From assembly GCF_035270045.1 (NCBI RefSeq), contig NZ_DATFIP010000054.1, forward strand, positions 4,944 to 68,943: a stretch of DNA of 64,000 nucleotides. The letters are read 5' to 3'. Below the pieces are notes generated by a model. The model had not been told where the DNA came from. It saw nothing but the letters and a program-made list of their open reading frames with translations, and searched no databases. Each line of letters opens with the position of its first letter. Positions within the stretch are counted from its first letter, which is position 1. Below are positions 1 through 8,681 of this stretch, piece after piece. Position numbers and translations under genes: made by a program. This DNA is from Salibaculum sp035270045. GTDB taxonomy: Bacteria > Pseudomonadota > Alphaproteobacteria > Rhodobacterales > Rhodobacteraceae.

Positions 1-96
1 GTTGTCATGCGCCAGGCCGGTGGGCAGTTGCCCCTCGGCGGCGAGGGCATCGAGGCAGTCGATCACGAGCGACCGAATATCGGCGAACAGGTTCAT
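1..96 (-). CDS. argS: arginyl-tRNA synthetase, N-terminal fragment
   Basis: Only the first 32 codons are in the window; the gene continues past the left edge. The visible N-terminus opens MNLFADIRSLVIDCLDALAA and continues with a short glycine/proline stretch, which matches the start of the arginyl-tRNA synthetase Add-1 domain as I know it from Rhodobacteraceae. The enzyme charges tRNA-Arg in the cytoplasm. It lies 146 bp downstream of dgt on the same strand, an order common in this family. The catalytic domain cannot be seen, so the call rests on the N-terminus and context. Confidence 0.75.
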   Translation of the reverse strand, partial: MNLFADIRSLVIDCLDALAAEGQLPTGLAHDN

Positions 97-242
97 TTGC
101 GCGTCCTCATTGCGATGGCGGGCGGTTTAGCATCTGCGGGGCCGAGGTCAACGCGCATCGGCATCCGGCAAAAGCGGTGGTCGGCGCGCCGACACGGGCG
201 ATGGCGTTCATCGGGCCGGGCGTGCCATCGCGCCGCGCGGCA

Positions 243-1418
243 TCAGCTGCCATTGGCGAACTCTCCGGCAATGGAAACCCGCCGCCCCGTCAAGCCTGCA
301 TGGGTCCGCAGCGCGAACCGGTCGGTCATCCCGGCTATGTAGTCGCCCACGATCCGCGCCAGCGCCGCCTTGTCCGTCACCCGGGCCACGTCGCCCTGCC
401 ATTGCCCCGGCAGTTGCGCGGGGCTGGCCAGGAAAAGCGGAAACAGCTCCTCGACCACCTGCGTGACCTGCGCACGCATTTCGACCACGCTGGGGGCGCG
501 GTACATCCGGGTGAAGAGGAACCTGCGCACCTGTTGCAGGTCGGCCCAGAGCGCGGGCGAGAACTGCACCATCATGCGCCCCGCCGCCCGGATATCGGCC
601 GCCGATCCCGGCGCCAGGTCGTCGAGGTTGGCACGCGTCGTGGCGATCACGTCCTCGACAAGCACCCCGAAGAATCGCCGCAAAGCCTCGTGTCGCCGCC
701 GGGACGGGTCGAGGCCGGGCCAGAGCCGGTCGACCTGGCGGAAACAATCGCCGACGATGGGCAGGGCCAGCAGGTCCTCGGTCGTGAACAGCCCCGCGCG
801 CAGCCCGTCGTGGATATCGTGGTTGTTGTAGGCGATGTCGTCGGACAGGGCGGCCACCTGTGCCTCCGCGCTGGCGTGCGTGGCCAGTTCCAGGTCATGG
901 CGGGCGTTGTACTCGGCCAGCGCTACCGGCACCGGCTCGGCCACGGGACCGTTGTGCTTGGCGATGCCCTCCAGCGTTTCCCAGGTCAGGTTCAGCCCGT
1001 CCCATTCGGCATAATGCCGTTCCAGCGATGTCACGATCCGGATCGCCTGGGCATTGTGATCGAACCCACCGTAGGGCGCCAGCAGCGCAGCCAGCGCATC
1101 CTCGCCGGTGTGGCCGAAGGGCGTATGGCCGAGGTCGTGCGCCAGGGCAACCGCCTCGGTCAGGTCCTCGTTCAGGCCAAGCGCCCGCGCCAGCGTCCGG
1201 GCCACCTGCGCCACCTCGATGGAGTGGGTCAGCCGGGTGCGGAAATAGTCGCCCTCGTGTTCCACGAAGACCTGCGTCTTGTGCTTGAGGCGCCGAAAGG
1301 CGCTGGAGTGAATGATCCTGTCCCGGTCACGCTGGAAGGGCGAGCGATGCGCGCTCTCCTCCTCGGCGTGGAACCTTCCCCGGGTCGCGCCGGGATCACA
1401 TGCAAACGGCGCTGCCAT
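243..1418 (-). CDS. dgt: deoxyguanosinetriphosphate triphosphohydrolase-like protein
   Basis: HD-superfamily dNTP triphosphohydrolase of 391 residues, the usual length of the short Dgt subfamily. Metal-binding residues are visible: a histidine in RLTHSIEV (about residue 65), the HD pair in LAHDLGHTPFGHTGE (about 94-95, with further histidines at 98 and 103), and a downstream aspartate in ALSDDIAYNNHDIHDG. The family hydrolyses dNTPs to deoxynucleosides and triphosphate, adjusting dNTP pools. It is divergent from the Fe-S carrier gene at 1517 and is followed by argS. The start gives an N-terminus of normal length ahead of the SPFQRDRDRI motif. Confidence 0.93.
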   Translation of the reverse strand: MAAPFACDPGATRGRFHAEEESAHRSPFQRDRDRIIHSSAFRRLKHKTQVFVEHEGDYFRTRLTHSIEVAQVARTLARALGLNEDLTEAVALAHDLGHTPFGHTGEDALAALLAPYGGFDHNAQAIRIVTSLERHYAEWDGLNLTWETLEGIAKHNGPVAEPVPVALAEYNARHDLELATHASAEAQVAALSDDIAYNNHDIHDGLRAGLFTTEDLLALPIVGDCFRQVDRLWPGLDPSRRRHEALRRFFGVLVEDVIATTRANLDDLAPGSAADIRAAGRMMVQFSPALWADLQQVRRFLFTRMYRAPSVVEMRAQVTQVVEELFPLFLASPAQLPGQWQGDVARVTDKAALARIVGDYIAGMTDRFALRTHAGLTGRRVSIAGEFANGS

Positions 1419-1516
1419 CGCCCTGCCCCCATCGTCAATTCAACCGGGCGGCCTGCCTTGCCGCATCGGCGCATGACCCCTATATTGCATGACAACCGAA
1501 ACCGACAGGGCCTGTC

Positions 1517-1843
1517 ATGCTGAGCGTTCCCCCCAAAGTGACCGACCGCGCCTTCGCGCGGCTTACCGAGATCGGCGCCGCCGACCAGGGCAAGGCGCTG
1601 CGCGTCGGCGTCAAGGGCGGCGGCTGTTCCGGATTCGAATACGAGATCGACCTGGACGCCCCCGCCGACGACGACATCGTGCTGGAAGGCCAGGGCCAGA
1701 AGGTCGTGGTCGACAGCACCTCGCTGCCCTTCCTGGCCGATGCCACCATCGATTTTTCCGAGGAACTGATCGGTGCGCGCTTCGTGATCGACAATCCAAA
1801 TGCCTCCAGCAGCTGCGGCTGCGGCACATCCTTCGCGATCTGA
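1517..1843 (+). CDS. erpA: iron-sulfur cluster insertion protein (A-type carrier)
   Basis: A-type Fe-S carrier of the HesB/IscA/ErpA family, 108 residues. The three cluster-binding cysteines are present: Cys37 in GGGCSGFEY and Cys100/Cys102 in SSCGCGTSF at the C-terminus. Such proteins accept [Fe-S] clusters from the SUF or ISC scaffold and pass them to apo-enzymes. It is transcribed divergently from dgt across about 98 bp. The ATG is followed directly by MLSVPPKVTDRA, a family-typical beginning. ErpA and IscA cannot be separated by motif alone; ErpA is chosen because the gene stands alone beside dgt/argS, outside any suf cluster. Confidence 0.88.
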   Translation: MLSVPPKVTDRAFARLTEIGAADQGKALRVGVKGGGCSGFEYEIDLDAPADDDIVLEGQGQKVVVDSTSLPFLADATIDFSEELIGARFVIDNPNASSSCGCGTSFAI

Positions 1844-1939
1844 GACCTAGACGGCGCGGCCTTTGGCCAGACGACTTTTGCGCGAAGGTCTTGCGGGCGG
1901 CACGGGCATGGGCGAGAACGACCACCGACGGAGGCGCCC

Positions 1940-2740
1940 ATGAAAATCGCGACATTCAACATAAACGGCGTCAAGGCGCGGATCGGGGCGCTGACGGAGT
2001 GGTTGTCGGACAACCAGCCCGACGTCGTGCTGTTGCAGGAAATCAAGTCGGTGGACGAGAATTTCCCCCGCGAGACCTTCGAAGACCTGGGCTACAACGT
2101 CGAAACGCATGGCCAGAAGGGGTTCAATGGCGTCGCCATCCTGTCGAAATACCCGCTGGAGGATGTCACCCGCGGGCTTCCGGGCGGCGACGGGAGTGGC
2201 CGCGACGGCACCGACGACGAAGAGGCCCGCTACATCGAGGCGACGGTCGTGGGCGACCGGGCCCTGCGCCTCTGCGGTCTTTACCTGCCCAACGGCAACC
2301 CGGCACCGGGGCCCAAGTATGACTACAAGCTGCGCTGGATGGAGCGCCTGCGCACCCGCGCGCAGGCCCTGCTGGCCGCCGAAGAGCCGGCGCTGATGGC
2401 CGGGGATTACAACGTCATCCCGCAGGACGAGGACGCGGCCCGCCCCGATGCCTGGCGCAACGACGCACTGTTCCTGCCCGAAAGCCGGGCCGCCTTTCGA
2501 CGGATCGTCAACCTCGGCTTCACCGAGGCTTTCCGCGCGCGCACCCTTGGGCCCGGGCACTATTCCTTCTGGGATTACCAGGGCGGGGCCTGGAATCGCA
2601 ACGACGGCATCCGCATAGACCATGTCCTGCTGACCCCGCAGGCCGCCGACCTGATGCGCGACTGCTGGATCGACACGCAGGTCCGCGGGGGCGAAAAACC
2701 CTCGGACCACGTGCCGGTCTGGGTCGATCTGGCCCTCTGA
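1940..2740 (+). CDS. xthA: exodeoxyribonuclease III (AP endonuclease)
   Basis: Endonuclease/exonuclease/phosphatase-fold DNA repair enzyme of 266 residues. All catalytic blocks are visible: TFNINGVKAR at the N-terminus, the metal-binding glutamate in LLQEIKS, GDYNVIPQDEDAARPD in the middle, and the terminal RNDGIRIDHVLLTP and SDHVPVW histidine motifs. The enzyme cuts DNA 5' to abasic sites and degrades 3' ends during base-excision repair. It follows erpA by 96 bp and precedes the SulP gene by about 200 bp. An AGG-rich sequence sits just before the ATG. Confidence 0.93.
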   Translation: MKIATFNINGVKARIGALTEWLSDNQPDVVLLQEIKSVDENFPRETFEDLGYNVETHGQKGFNGVAILSKYPLEDVTRGLPGGDGSGRDGTDDEEARYIEATVVGDRALRLCGLYLPNGNPAPGPKYDYKLRWMERLRTRAQALLAAEEPALMAGDYNVIPQDEDAARPDAWRNDALFLPESRAAFRRIVNLGFTEAFRARTLGPGHYSFWDYQGGAWNRNDGIRIDHVLLTPQAADLMRDCWIDTQVRGGEKPSDHVPVWVDLAL

Positions 2741-2942
2741 GCGCGGATCGCGCTGGCCCCATTCGCCGAAGCCATTGCACCGAGGGCCGTTGCGGCCTAT
2801 ACGCCGCGACGCAGCGAACAGGGATTCGGGGGCGCTGATCTCCGAATGGCTCTTCCGGCCGCCGATCCGCCGGACAATCAAACAGGCCGAGCGCGCCTGT
2901 CCAAAGACCGCGCCCCTCGCGCGGCCAAAGGATGTTTTCCAC

Positions 2943-4433
2943 ATGATGTCCCTCACCGCCTATCGGCACGACTGGTTTCACAACATTCGCGGCGACGTGC
3001 TCTCGGGCCTCGTGGTGGCCCTGGCCCTGATCCCAGAGGCCATCGCCTTTTCCATTATCGCCGGCGTCGACCCCAAGGTGGGGCTTTATGCCTCGTTCTC
3101 GATCGCCGTCATCACCGCGATCACCGGTGGCCGGCCCGGCATGATCTCGGCCGCCACCGCCGCCACCGCGGTGTTGATGGTGACGCTGGTGCGCGACCAC
3201 GGGCTGGAGTACCTGCTGGCGGCGACCGTGCTGGCCGGGCTTCTGCAGATCGTGGCCGGTTTCCTGAAACTGGGCTATGTCATGCGCTTCGTGTCGCGCT
3301 CGGTCATGACCGGGTTCGTCAACGCGCTTGCGATCCTGATCTTCATGGCACAGCTGCCCGAACTGGACCCCCGCGCGGTGCCGCCTATCACCTATGCGCT
3401 GGTCGCTGGCGGGCTGGCGATCATCTACCTGTTCCCGCGCCTGACCACAGCCGTGCCCTCGCCGCTGGTCACCATCGTGGTCCTGACCGCGCTGACCCTC
3501 GCCATGGGCTGGGACGTTCGCACCGTGGGCGACATGGGCCAATTGCCCGACACGCTTCCGGTCTTCCTGATCCCGGACATTCCGCTGACTTTCCAGACGC
3601 TGCAGATCATCTTTCCCTACGCGCTGGCCGTTGCCGTCGTGGGACTTCTGGAAAGCCTGATGACCCAGCAGATCGTCGATGACCTGACCGACACCTCCTC
3701 GGACCGCAACCAGGAGTGCGTGGGCCAGGGCCTGGCCAATACCGCCACCGGCTTCATCGGCGGCATGGCAGGCTGCGCCATGATCGGCCAATCCATCATC
3801 AACGTGAAATCGGGGGGACGTGGGCGGCTGTCGAGCTTCACCGCCGGGGTCGTTCTGCTGATCCTCGTGGTGGGGCTGGGCGATATCGTCGGGATCATCC
3901 CCATGGCGGCGCTGGTGGCGATCATGATCATGGTTTCGATCGGAACCTTCTCGTGGTCCTCGATCAAGAACCTGCGCGACCATCCCCGCAGCTCCTCCAT
4001 CGTGATGCTGGCAACGGTCTTCTTCGTGATCTACACCCATAACCTGGCGATCGGCGTTCTGGTGGGCGTTCTGCTCTCCGGGCTCTTCTTCGCCTGGAAG
4101 ATTGCGCAGTTGTTCCGGGTGCGCACCGAGATCACCGCCGACGGCACCCACCGCACCTATTTCGTCGAAGGGCAGTTGTTCTTCGCCTCGGCCGAAGACT
4201 TCATGGCGGCTTTCGATTTCAAGGAAGCCCCCGACAAGGTCACCATCGACGTCAGCCGCGCCCATATATGGGACATTTCCTCGGTTGCAGCATTGGACAT
4301 GGCCGTGCTCAAGTTCCGCCGGGAAGGCGCCGAGGTCGAACTGATCGGCCTCAACGAGGCGTCCGAGACCATCGTCGACCGGTTGGCCGTGCATGACAAG
4401 CCGGGCGCCATGGATGAATTGCTGGGCCATTGA
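2943..4433 (+). CDS. SulP family inorganic anion transporter with STAS domain
   Basis: Multispanning anion transporter of about 496 residues. The N-terminal half carries the SulP signature region (GLVVALALIPEAIAFSIIAG, then GGRPGMISAATAATAV) within about ten or more hydrophobic segments. The C-terminus, from about residue 400, is a cytoplasmic STAS domain (VTIDVSRAHIWDISSVAALD). SulP proteins move sulfate, bicarbonate or other anions, often with Na+ or H+; the substrate is not predictable here. The ATG at 2943 is preferred over the upstream in-frame start because AAGGA lies about 9 nt upstream and the family N-terminus begins there. A Usp gene follows after 11 nt, suggesting one operon. Confidence 0.9.
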   Translation: MMSLTAYRHDWFHNIRGDVLSGLVVALALIPEAIAFSIIAGVDPKVGLYASFSIAVITAITGGRPGMISAATAATAVLMVTLVRDHGLEYLLAATVLAGLLQIVAGFLKLGYVMRFVSRSVMTGFVNALAILIFMAQLPELDPRAVPPITYALVAGGLAIIYLFPRLTTAVPSPLVTIVVLTALTLAMGWDVRTVGDMGQLPDTLPVFLIPDIPLTFQTLQIIFPYALAVAVVGLLESLMTQQIVDDLTDTSSDRNQECVGQGLANTATGFIGGMAGCAMIGQSIINVKSGGRGRLSSFTAGVVLLILVVGLGDIVGIIPMAALVAIMIMVSIGTFSWSSIKNLRDHPRSSSIVMLATVFFVIYTHNLAIGVLVGVLLSGLFFAWKIAQLFRVRTEITADGTHRTYFVEGQLFFASAEDFMAAFDFKEAPDKVTIDVSRAHIWDISSVAALDMAVLKFRREGAEVELIGLNEASETIVDRLAVHDKPGAMDELLGH

Positions 4434-4444
4434 GGAGACACGAC

Positions 4445-5302
4445 ATGACCACCAACACCCTCATCGCGCTTGTCGATGGCTCGGCCTATTCCGAAAGCGT
4501 GTGCCACCACGCCGCCTGGATCGCCGGCAAGACCGGTTTCACCGTCAAGGTCTACCACGTCATGGGCCGCCGCGGTGCCCCGGACCGTCAGGACCTGAGC
4601 GGCGCGATCAGGCTGGGCGCGCGCTCGCGCCTGCTGGAACAGTTGTCCGAACTGGACGCGGAACGCGCCAAGCTGACCCATGACCACGGCCGCGCCATCC
4701 TGGAGGACGCCAAGGCGATCATCGAGGGCGACGGCGACATAACCGTGCAGACACGCCTGCGCCAGGGCGACCTGGTCGAAACGATCACCGCCAAGGAGGA
4801 CACCGGTGACATGATCGTCATCGGCAAGCGCGGCGAGGCCGCAGGCGTCGCGATGGACCACCTCGGCTCGAACCTGGAGCGCATCGTGCGGGCCAGCCAT
4901 CGGCCCGTCTTCGTGGCCAACAGGGCCTTCAGGATACCCGAACGGGTGCTGGTGGCCTTCGACGGCGGGGCCTCCTCGCTCAAGGCGGTGGATTACATCG
5001 CGCGCAGCCCGATTTTCGCCGGACTCCAGGTTACGCTGGTCTTCGCGGGCAAAGCCACAGCCGAAACCGACAAGGCGCTGACGGATGCCGCCGCGACCCT
5101 GCGGGCGGGCGGCTTCGCGGCGGATACCCGAACCACGCCGGGCGAGCCGGAAAAGGTGCTCTCGGAGATGACCGCGAACGACGGCTACGACCTGCTGGTC
5201 ATGGGCGCCTACGGACACAGTCGCGTACGGTCGCTGTTCATCGGCTCGACCACCACGGAAATGCTTCGGTCCTGCAAGGTGCCGGTGGTGCTGATGCGGT
5301 GA
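4445..5302 (+). CDS. universal stress protein, tandem UspA domains
   Basis: Protein of 285 residues with two Usp domains. The first starts TLIALVDGSAYSESV; the second starts near residue 160 with RVLVAFDGGASSLKAVDY and ends with the ATP-binding type G-x2-G-x9-G(S/T) motif in MGAYGHSRVRSLFIGSTTTEML. The first domain has the related GKRGEAAGVAMDHLGSNLE segment. Usp proteins bind ATP/ADP and accumulate in stress or stationary phase. GAGGAGA precedes the ATG at 4445, which decides that start over an upstream ATG. It lies 11 nt after the SulP gene, so it may monitor or modulate that transporter; that link is inference. Confidence 0.92.
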   Translation: MTTNTLIALVDGSAYSESVCHHAAWIAGKTGFTVKVYHVMGRRGAPDRQDLSGAIRLGARSRLLEQLSELDAERAKLTHDHGRAILEDAKAIIEGDGDITVQTRLRQGDLVETITAKEDTGDMIVIGKRGEAAGVAMDHLGSNLERIVRASHRPVFVANRAFRIPERVLVAFDGGASSLKAVDYIARSPIFAGLQVTLVFAGKATAETDKALTDAAATLRAGGFAADTRTTPGEPEKVLSEMTANDGYDLLVMGAYGHSRVRSLFIGSTTTEMLRSCKVPVVLMR

Positions 5303-5359
5303 CCGGGACGGTGGGCGGGGCGCCGTCGGGCGGACAGGCCCGAAAAGCGGCACCCGGTG

Positions 5360-6511
5360 TCACGTCCGGGTCACGTCGTGATCGTAGAGCCAGTTCAACC
5401 GGTTCATGTAGGCCCCCGGGGCAACGGCCCCGATCCCGCGCAGGCCAAGGTGCGCCACCCGGCGCGGCAGACCCGACAGATGATATTTCACCGCGTTGCC
5501 GTTGGCCGTGGAAATGGCCCGCTCGACGCGCGCCCGGCGCATCTGCTGATAGTGCGGCAGGGCCGCCGGTATCTCGTCGGCATCGCAGCAGGCGGCCAGC
5601 ACCCAGGCATCCTCGAAGGCCAGGTTCGCGCCCTGCGCCAGGAAGGGCAGCGTGGGGTGCGCCGCGTCGCCCAGGATGGCGATGTTGTCCTTGTGCCACT
5701 GCGCGGCAACCGGATGGCGGAACAGCCCCCAAAGCCCCACCGAATCGACCTTTTCAAGCAACCCGGTCAGCCGGCCTGACAGGCCCCGGAACGCATGGCG
5801 CAGGTTGCCGGGCTCATCAGGAATGTTCCAGCCCTCCTTGGCCCATTGCAGGCGTTCCTGCACAGCCACGATATTGAGCCGCCCGCCAGGCAGCGGATAG
5901 GTCACCGCGTGCTGCCTGGGCGCCATCCAGACCCGGGCGACCGGTTCGGCCCCGGGGTGATCAATGACCGCGCGCCAGGCCACCTGGCCGGTGAAGAAGG
6001 GCGCGTCGGCACCGTTCAGGACCGGGCGCAGCACCGAGCGGATACCGTCGCCGCCGACCACGAGGTCGGCCACGGGCAGCGCGTCGGCAGAGATCTGGGC
6101 CCCCGTGTGCACGGTGACACCGGCGGCGCGGCACCCCTCCAGTAACAGGTCGATCAGCGCGGCCCGGTGGAAGAAGCGATAGGCCGGCCCCGCCCGTTCC
6201 GACAGGTCGAAGCGGGTCAGTCTGCGCCCCGTGATCGCGTCCATGGGTTCGACCGCCTGCGCTGCGACGGACCGCGCGGCTGCGGCCCCCTCCAGCCCGA
6301 GCGCGGCCAGTACCCGCGCGCCGTTGGGTGAGACCTGGATGCCCGCGCCGACCTCGGCGATTTCGGGCGCGCGTTCGAAGACTTCGACCCGGGCCCCGCC
6401 CCTGGCAAAGGCCAGCGCCGCCGCCAGCCCGCTCAGGCCTGCCCCCACGACGGCAACGCGGCGGCCCCTGTTGAGGCCGCCGCGCAGTGCTGTCGGTTTG
6501 TCACGGGTCAC
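5360..6511 (-). CDS. FAD-dependent monooxygenase (salicylate hydroxylase-like)
   Basis: Flavoprotein aromatic hydroxylase of about 383 residues. It shows the three group A monooxygenase motifs: the dinucleotide fold VVGAGLSGLAAALAFARGG (about residues 21-39), the DG motif in VGGDGIRSVLR, and the GD motif in AILGDAAHPTLPFLAQGAN. The family uses NAD(P)H and O2 to hydroxylate aromatic acids such as salicylate or 6-hydroxynicotinate; the substrate here is unknown. I place the start at the GTG at 6511, one base after the stop of the DksA gene, which indicates translational coupling. It converges on the Usp gene with a 57-bp gap. Confidence 0.88.
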   Translation of the reverse strand: MTRDKPTALRGGLNRGRRVAVVGAGLSGLAAALAFARGGARVEVFERAPEIAEVGAGIQVSPNGARVLAALGLEGAAAARSVAAQAVEPMDAITGRRLTRFDLSERAGPAYRFFHRAALIDLLLEGCRAAGVTVHTGAQISADALPVADLVVGGDGIRSVLRPVLNGADAPFFTGQVAWRAVIDHPGAEPVARVWMAPRQHAVTYPLPGGRLNIVAVQERLQWAKEGWNIPDEPGNLRHAFRGLSGRLTGLLEKVDSVGLWGLFRHPVAAQWHKDNIAILGDAAHPTLPFLAQGANLAFEDAWVLAACCDADEIPAALPHYQQMRRARVERAISTANGNAVKYHLSGLPRRVAHLGLRGIGAVAPGAYMNRLNWLYDHDVTRT

Positions 6512-6512
6512 G

Positions 6513-6935
6513 TCAGTCGTCCCGATGGACCTTTTCGCGGCGCTCGTGGCGCTCCTGGGCCTCCAGCGACAGGGTCGCGATGGGCCGCGCGTCAAGCCGC
6601 TTGAGGCTGATCGGCTCTCCGGTGATCTCGCAGTAGCCGTATTCGCCCTCTTCGATGCGGCGCAGGGCGCTGTCGATCTTGGCGACCAGTTTGCGCTGGC
6701 GGTCCCGGGTGCGCAGTTCCAACGCACGATCGGTCTCCTCGCTCGCCCGGTCTGCCACGTCGGGGATATTGCGGGTGCTGTCCTTCATCCCCTCGATCGT
6801 GTCGCGACTGTCCTCGAGGATCTCGGATTTCCAGTCGATCAGCTTGCGCCGGAAATACTCGAGCTGGCGGTCGTTCATGAAGGGTTCGTCTTCGGCCGGC
6901 TTGTAATCCTCCGGCAGGAAAACTTCTGCTTTCAT
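6513..6935 (-). CDS. dksA: DksA/TraR-family transcription factor lacking zinc cysteines
   Basis: RNA polymerase secondary-channel protein of 140 residues with the long coiled-coil region (residues 25-95) and the C-terminal globular domain of DksA. Where the classical zinc finger has four cysteines, only Cys102 remains in YCEITGEPIS; the other positions read Thr105, Ser123 and Ala126. A DksA-like protein of Rhodobacter sphaeroides with one cysteine has been reported to be functional, so this is probably a working factor that mediates stringent responses with ppGpp. GGAGA precedes the ATG. The monooxygenase gene follows after 1 nt. It is divergent from the MoxR gene. Confidence 0.88.
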   Translation of the reverse strand: MKAEVFLPEDYKPAEDEPFMNDRQLEYFRRKLIDWKSEILEDSRDTIEGMKDSTRNIPDVADRASEETDRALELRTRDRQRKLVAKIDSALRRIEEGEYGYCEITGEPISLKRLDARPIATLSLEAQERHERREKVHRDD

Positions 6936-7141
6936 CTCGTCTCTCCTGGACAGGATGGGCGCCGTCGCGTCGAGATCGTTTGACAATGTCCGGCCTCCTT
7001 CTTGCGGGCGTCTTACTCCGATCAAGCCCACCTGTCACCCCCCGATCTGGGGCATTTCCTTCCTCGCTTGAAGGTCCCGCCCCACCTGATACCCTCTGCC
7101 CTCGCTGTTCGTCCCGTCTCGCTGCAAAAGGCCCGGAAAAC

Positions 7142-7981
7142 ATGGATTTCTCAGGCACCGATTCCTATGTTGCCAACGACGACCTCATGGTGGCCGTCAA
7201 TGCCGCCATCGCGCTGGAGCGGCCGCTTCTCGTCAAGGGCGAGCCGGGCACCGGAAAGACCGAGCTGGCCCGCCAGGTGGCAGCCGCCCTCGGGCTGGAC
7301 ATCCTGGAATGGCACATCAAGTCCACCACCAAGGCCCAGCAGGGCCTTTACGAATACGACGCGGTCAGTCGACTGCGCGACAGCCAGCTGGGCGATGAAC
7401 GCGTCAACGACGTGGCCAATTACATCCGGCGCGGCAAGCTTTGGGAGGCCTTCGACGCGCCCGCCCGCACGGTCCTGCTCATCGACGAGATCGACAAGGC
7501 CGACATCGAGTTTCCCAACGACCTGCTGCAGGAACTCGACCGGATGGAATTCCATGTCTACGAGACCGGCCAGACGGTGCGCGCGCGCCAGCGCCCCATC
7601 GTCATCATCACCTCGAACAACGAAAAGGACCTGCCCGACGCCTTCCTGCGGCGCTGCTTTTTCCACTACATTCGCTTCCCGGACATGGAGACATTGAAAC
7701 GCATCGTCGCGGTGCATCACCCCGGCATCAAGGACAGGCTGCTGACCACGGCGCTGACCCAGTTCTACGAGATCCGCGACCAGGCGGGGCTCAAGAAAAA
7801 ACCCTCGACCTCAGAGGTGCTCGACTGGCTCAAACTGCTGCTCGCCGAGGACCTGGACCCGGCCGACCTTGCGCGCGACGGGGCCTCGGCGCTGCCGAAG
7901 CTGCATGGGGCCTTGCTCAAGAACGAACAGGACGTGCAGCTTTTCGAACGCCTGGCCTTCATGGCGCGCTCCGGGCGCTAG
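7142..7981 (+). CDS. MoxR-family AAA+ ATPase
   Basis: AAA+ ATPase of 279 residues. The Walker A motif GEPGTGKT is at 33-40 and the Walker B VLLIDEID at 111-118; sensor 1 (IITSNNEKDLPDAFLRRC) follows. MoxR proteins act as chaperone-like ATPases that activate target enzymes or envelope complexes together with a VWA-domain partner. The CoxE-like VWA gene at 10240 in the same direction is the likely partner. The ATG at 7142 is chosen because family homology begins there; in-frame upstream codons translate to unrelated sequence. Confidence 0.92.
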   Translation: MDFSGTDSYVANDDLMVAVNAAIALERPLLVKGEPGTGKTELARQVAAALGLDILEWHIKSTTKAQQGLYEYDAVSRLRDSQLGDERVNDVANYIRRGKLWEAFDAPARTVLLIDEIDKADIEFPNDLLQELDRMEFHVYETGQTVRARQRPIVIITSNNEKDLPDAFLRRCFFHYIRFPDMETLKRIVAVHHPGIKDRLLTTALTQFYEIRDQAGLKKKPSTSEVLDWLKLLLAEDLDPADLARDGASALPKLHGALLKNEQDVQLFERLAFMARSGR

Positions 7982-8216
7982 GTGCCCCCGTCCCAGATGT
8001 TGTGGCGCCGCCGTCTGCGGCCACTAACCCGTTGAGTCTTTTGAACCACACCGGGACACGAACCCCGGGTCGGGGGCGGTTGCCCCTCGCCTGCCCCGGT
8101 TGCTCTGGGCTCTAAACGGTCCCGTGCCGGCGGGGATCGTGCAATTGCCGCAATTCCCACCCAAAGGCGCCGCAGTCCGCTGGCAGGTCAGGATTGCGAC
8201 ATGAAGGAGAGCAGGT

Positions 8217-8681
8217 TTGGCCAAGGCAAAGATGCCGGTCGATATCCGCCCGCTGACCCCGGCCGACGCGGTCGTGTGGCGCAGGTTGTGGACCGACTAC
8301 CTCGCGTTTTACGAGACCACCGTCCCCGAGGCGGTCTTTCATAGCACCTTCGCTCGGCTTCTGGGCGACGAGCCATCCGATTTCAGCGGGCTGCTTGCCG
8401 TCACGGACGGGCGGCCCGTCGGCCTGGCCCATTACCTGTTCCATCGCCACGCCTGGCGGGTCGAAAACGTCTGCTACCTTCAGGATCTCTACGCCGACCC
8501 GCACGTCCGGGGCCAGGGCATCGGCCGCGCCCTGATCGAGTCCGTCTATGCCGCGGCCGACGCGGCCGGCGCGCCCTCCGTCTACTGGCTCACACAGGAT
8601 TTCAATCACAGCGGCCGGCGGCTCTATGACCGGGTCGGAGTCCTGACCCCCTTCATCAAGTACCAGAGGCCCGCACCATGA
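8217..8681 (+). CDS. GNAT family N-acetyltransferase
   Basis: Acetyltransferase of 154 residues. The acetyl-CoA binding motif A is seen in YLQDLYADPHVRGQGIGRALIE, and motif B follows in VYWLTQDFNHSGRRLYDRVG. The substrate (protein, amine or antibiotic) is unknown. The start is a TTG at 8217: AAGGAGA at 8204-8210 gives ideal spacing to it, whereas the next in-frame ATG at 8232 would be too far. Its stop codon overlaps the start of the DUF2927 lipoprotein gene (ATGA), so the two are translationally coupled. Confidence 0.85.
   Translation: MAKAKMPVDIRPLTPADAVVWRRLWTDYLAFYETTVPEAVFHSTFARLLGDEPSDFSGLLAVTDGRPVGLAHYLFHRHAWRVENVCYLQDLYADPHVRGQGIGRALIESVYAAADAAGAPSVYWLTQDFNHSGRRLYDRVGVLTPFIKYQRPAP

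Noticed and set aside
2520..4430. Long minus-strand open frame of over 600 codons opposite the SulP gene
   Set aside because: It is rich in His, Gln and Arg, as expected from the complement of GC-rich coding sequence, and shows no domain. The plus-strand SulP and xthA genes explain the region.
8040..8115. tRNA-like region with CCGGGACACGAACCCC
   Set aside because: Read on the minus strand the T-arm would be GGGGTTCGTGTCC, which lacks the invariant A58. No acceptor or anticodon stem can be built around it.
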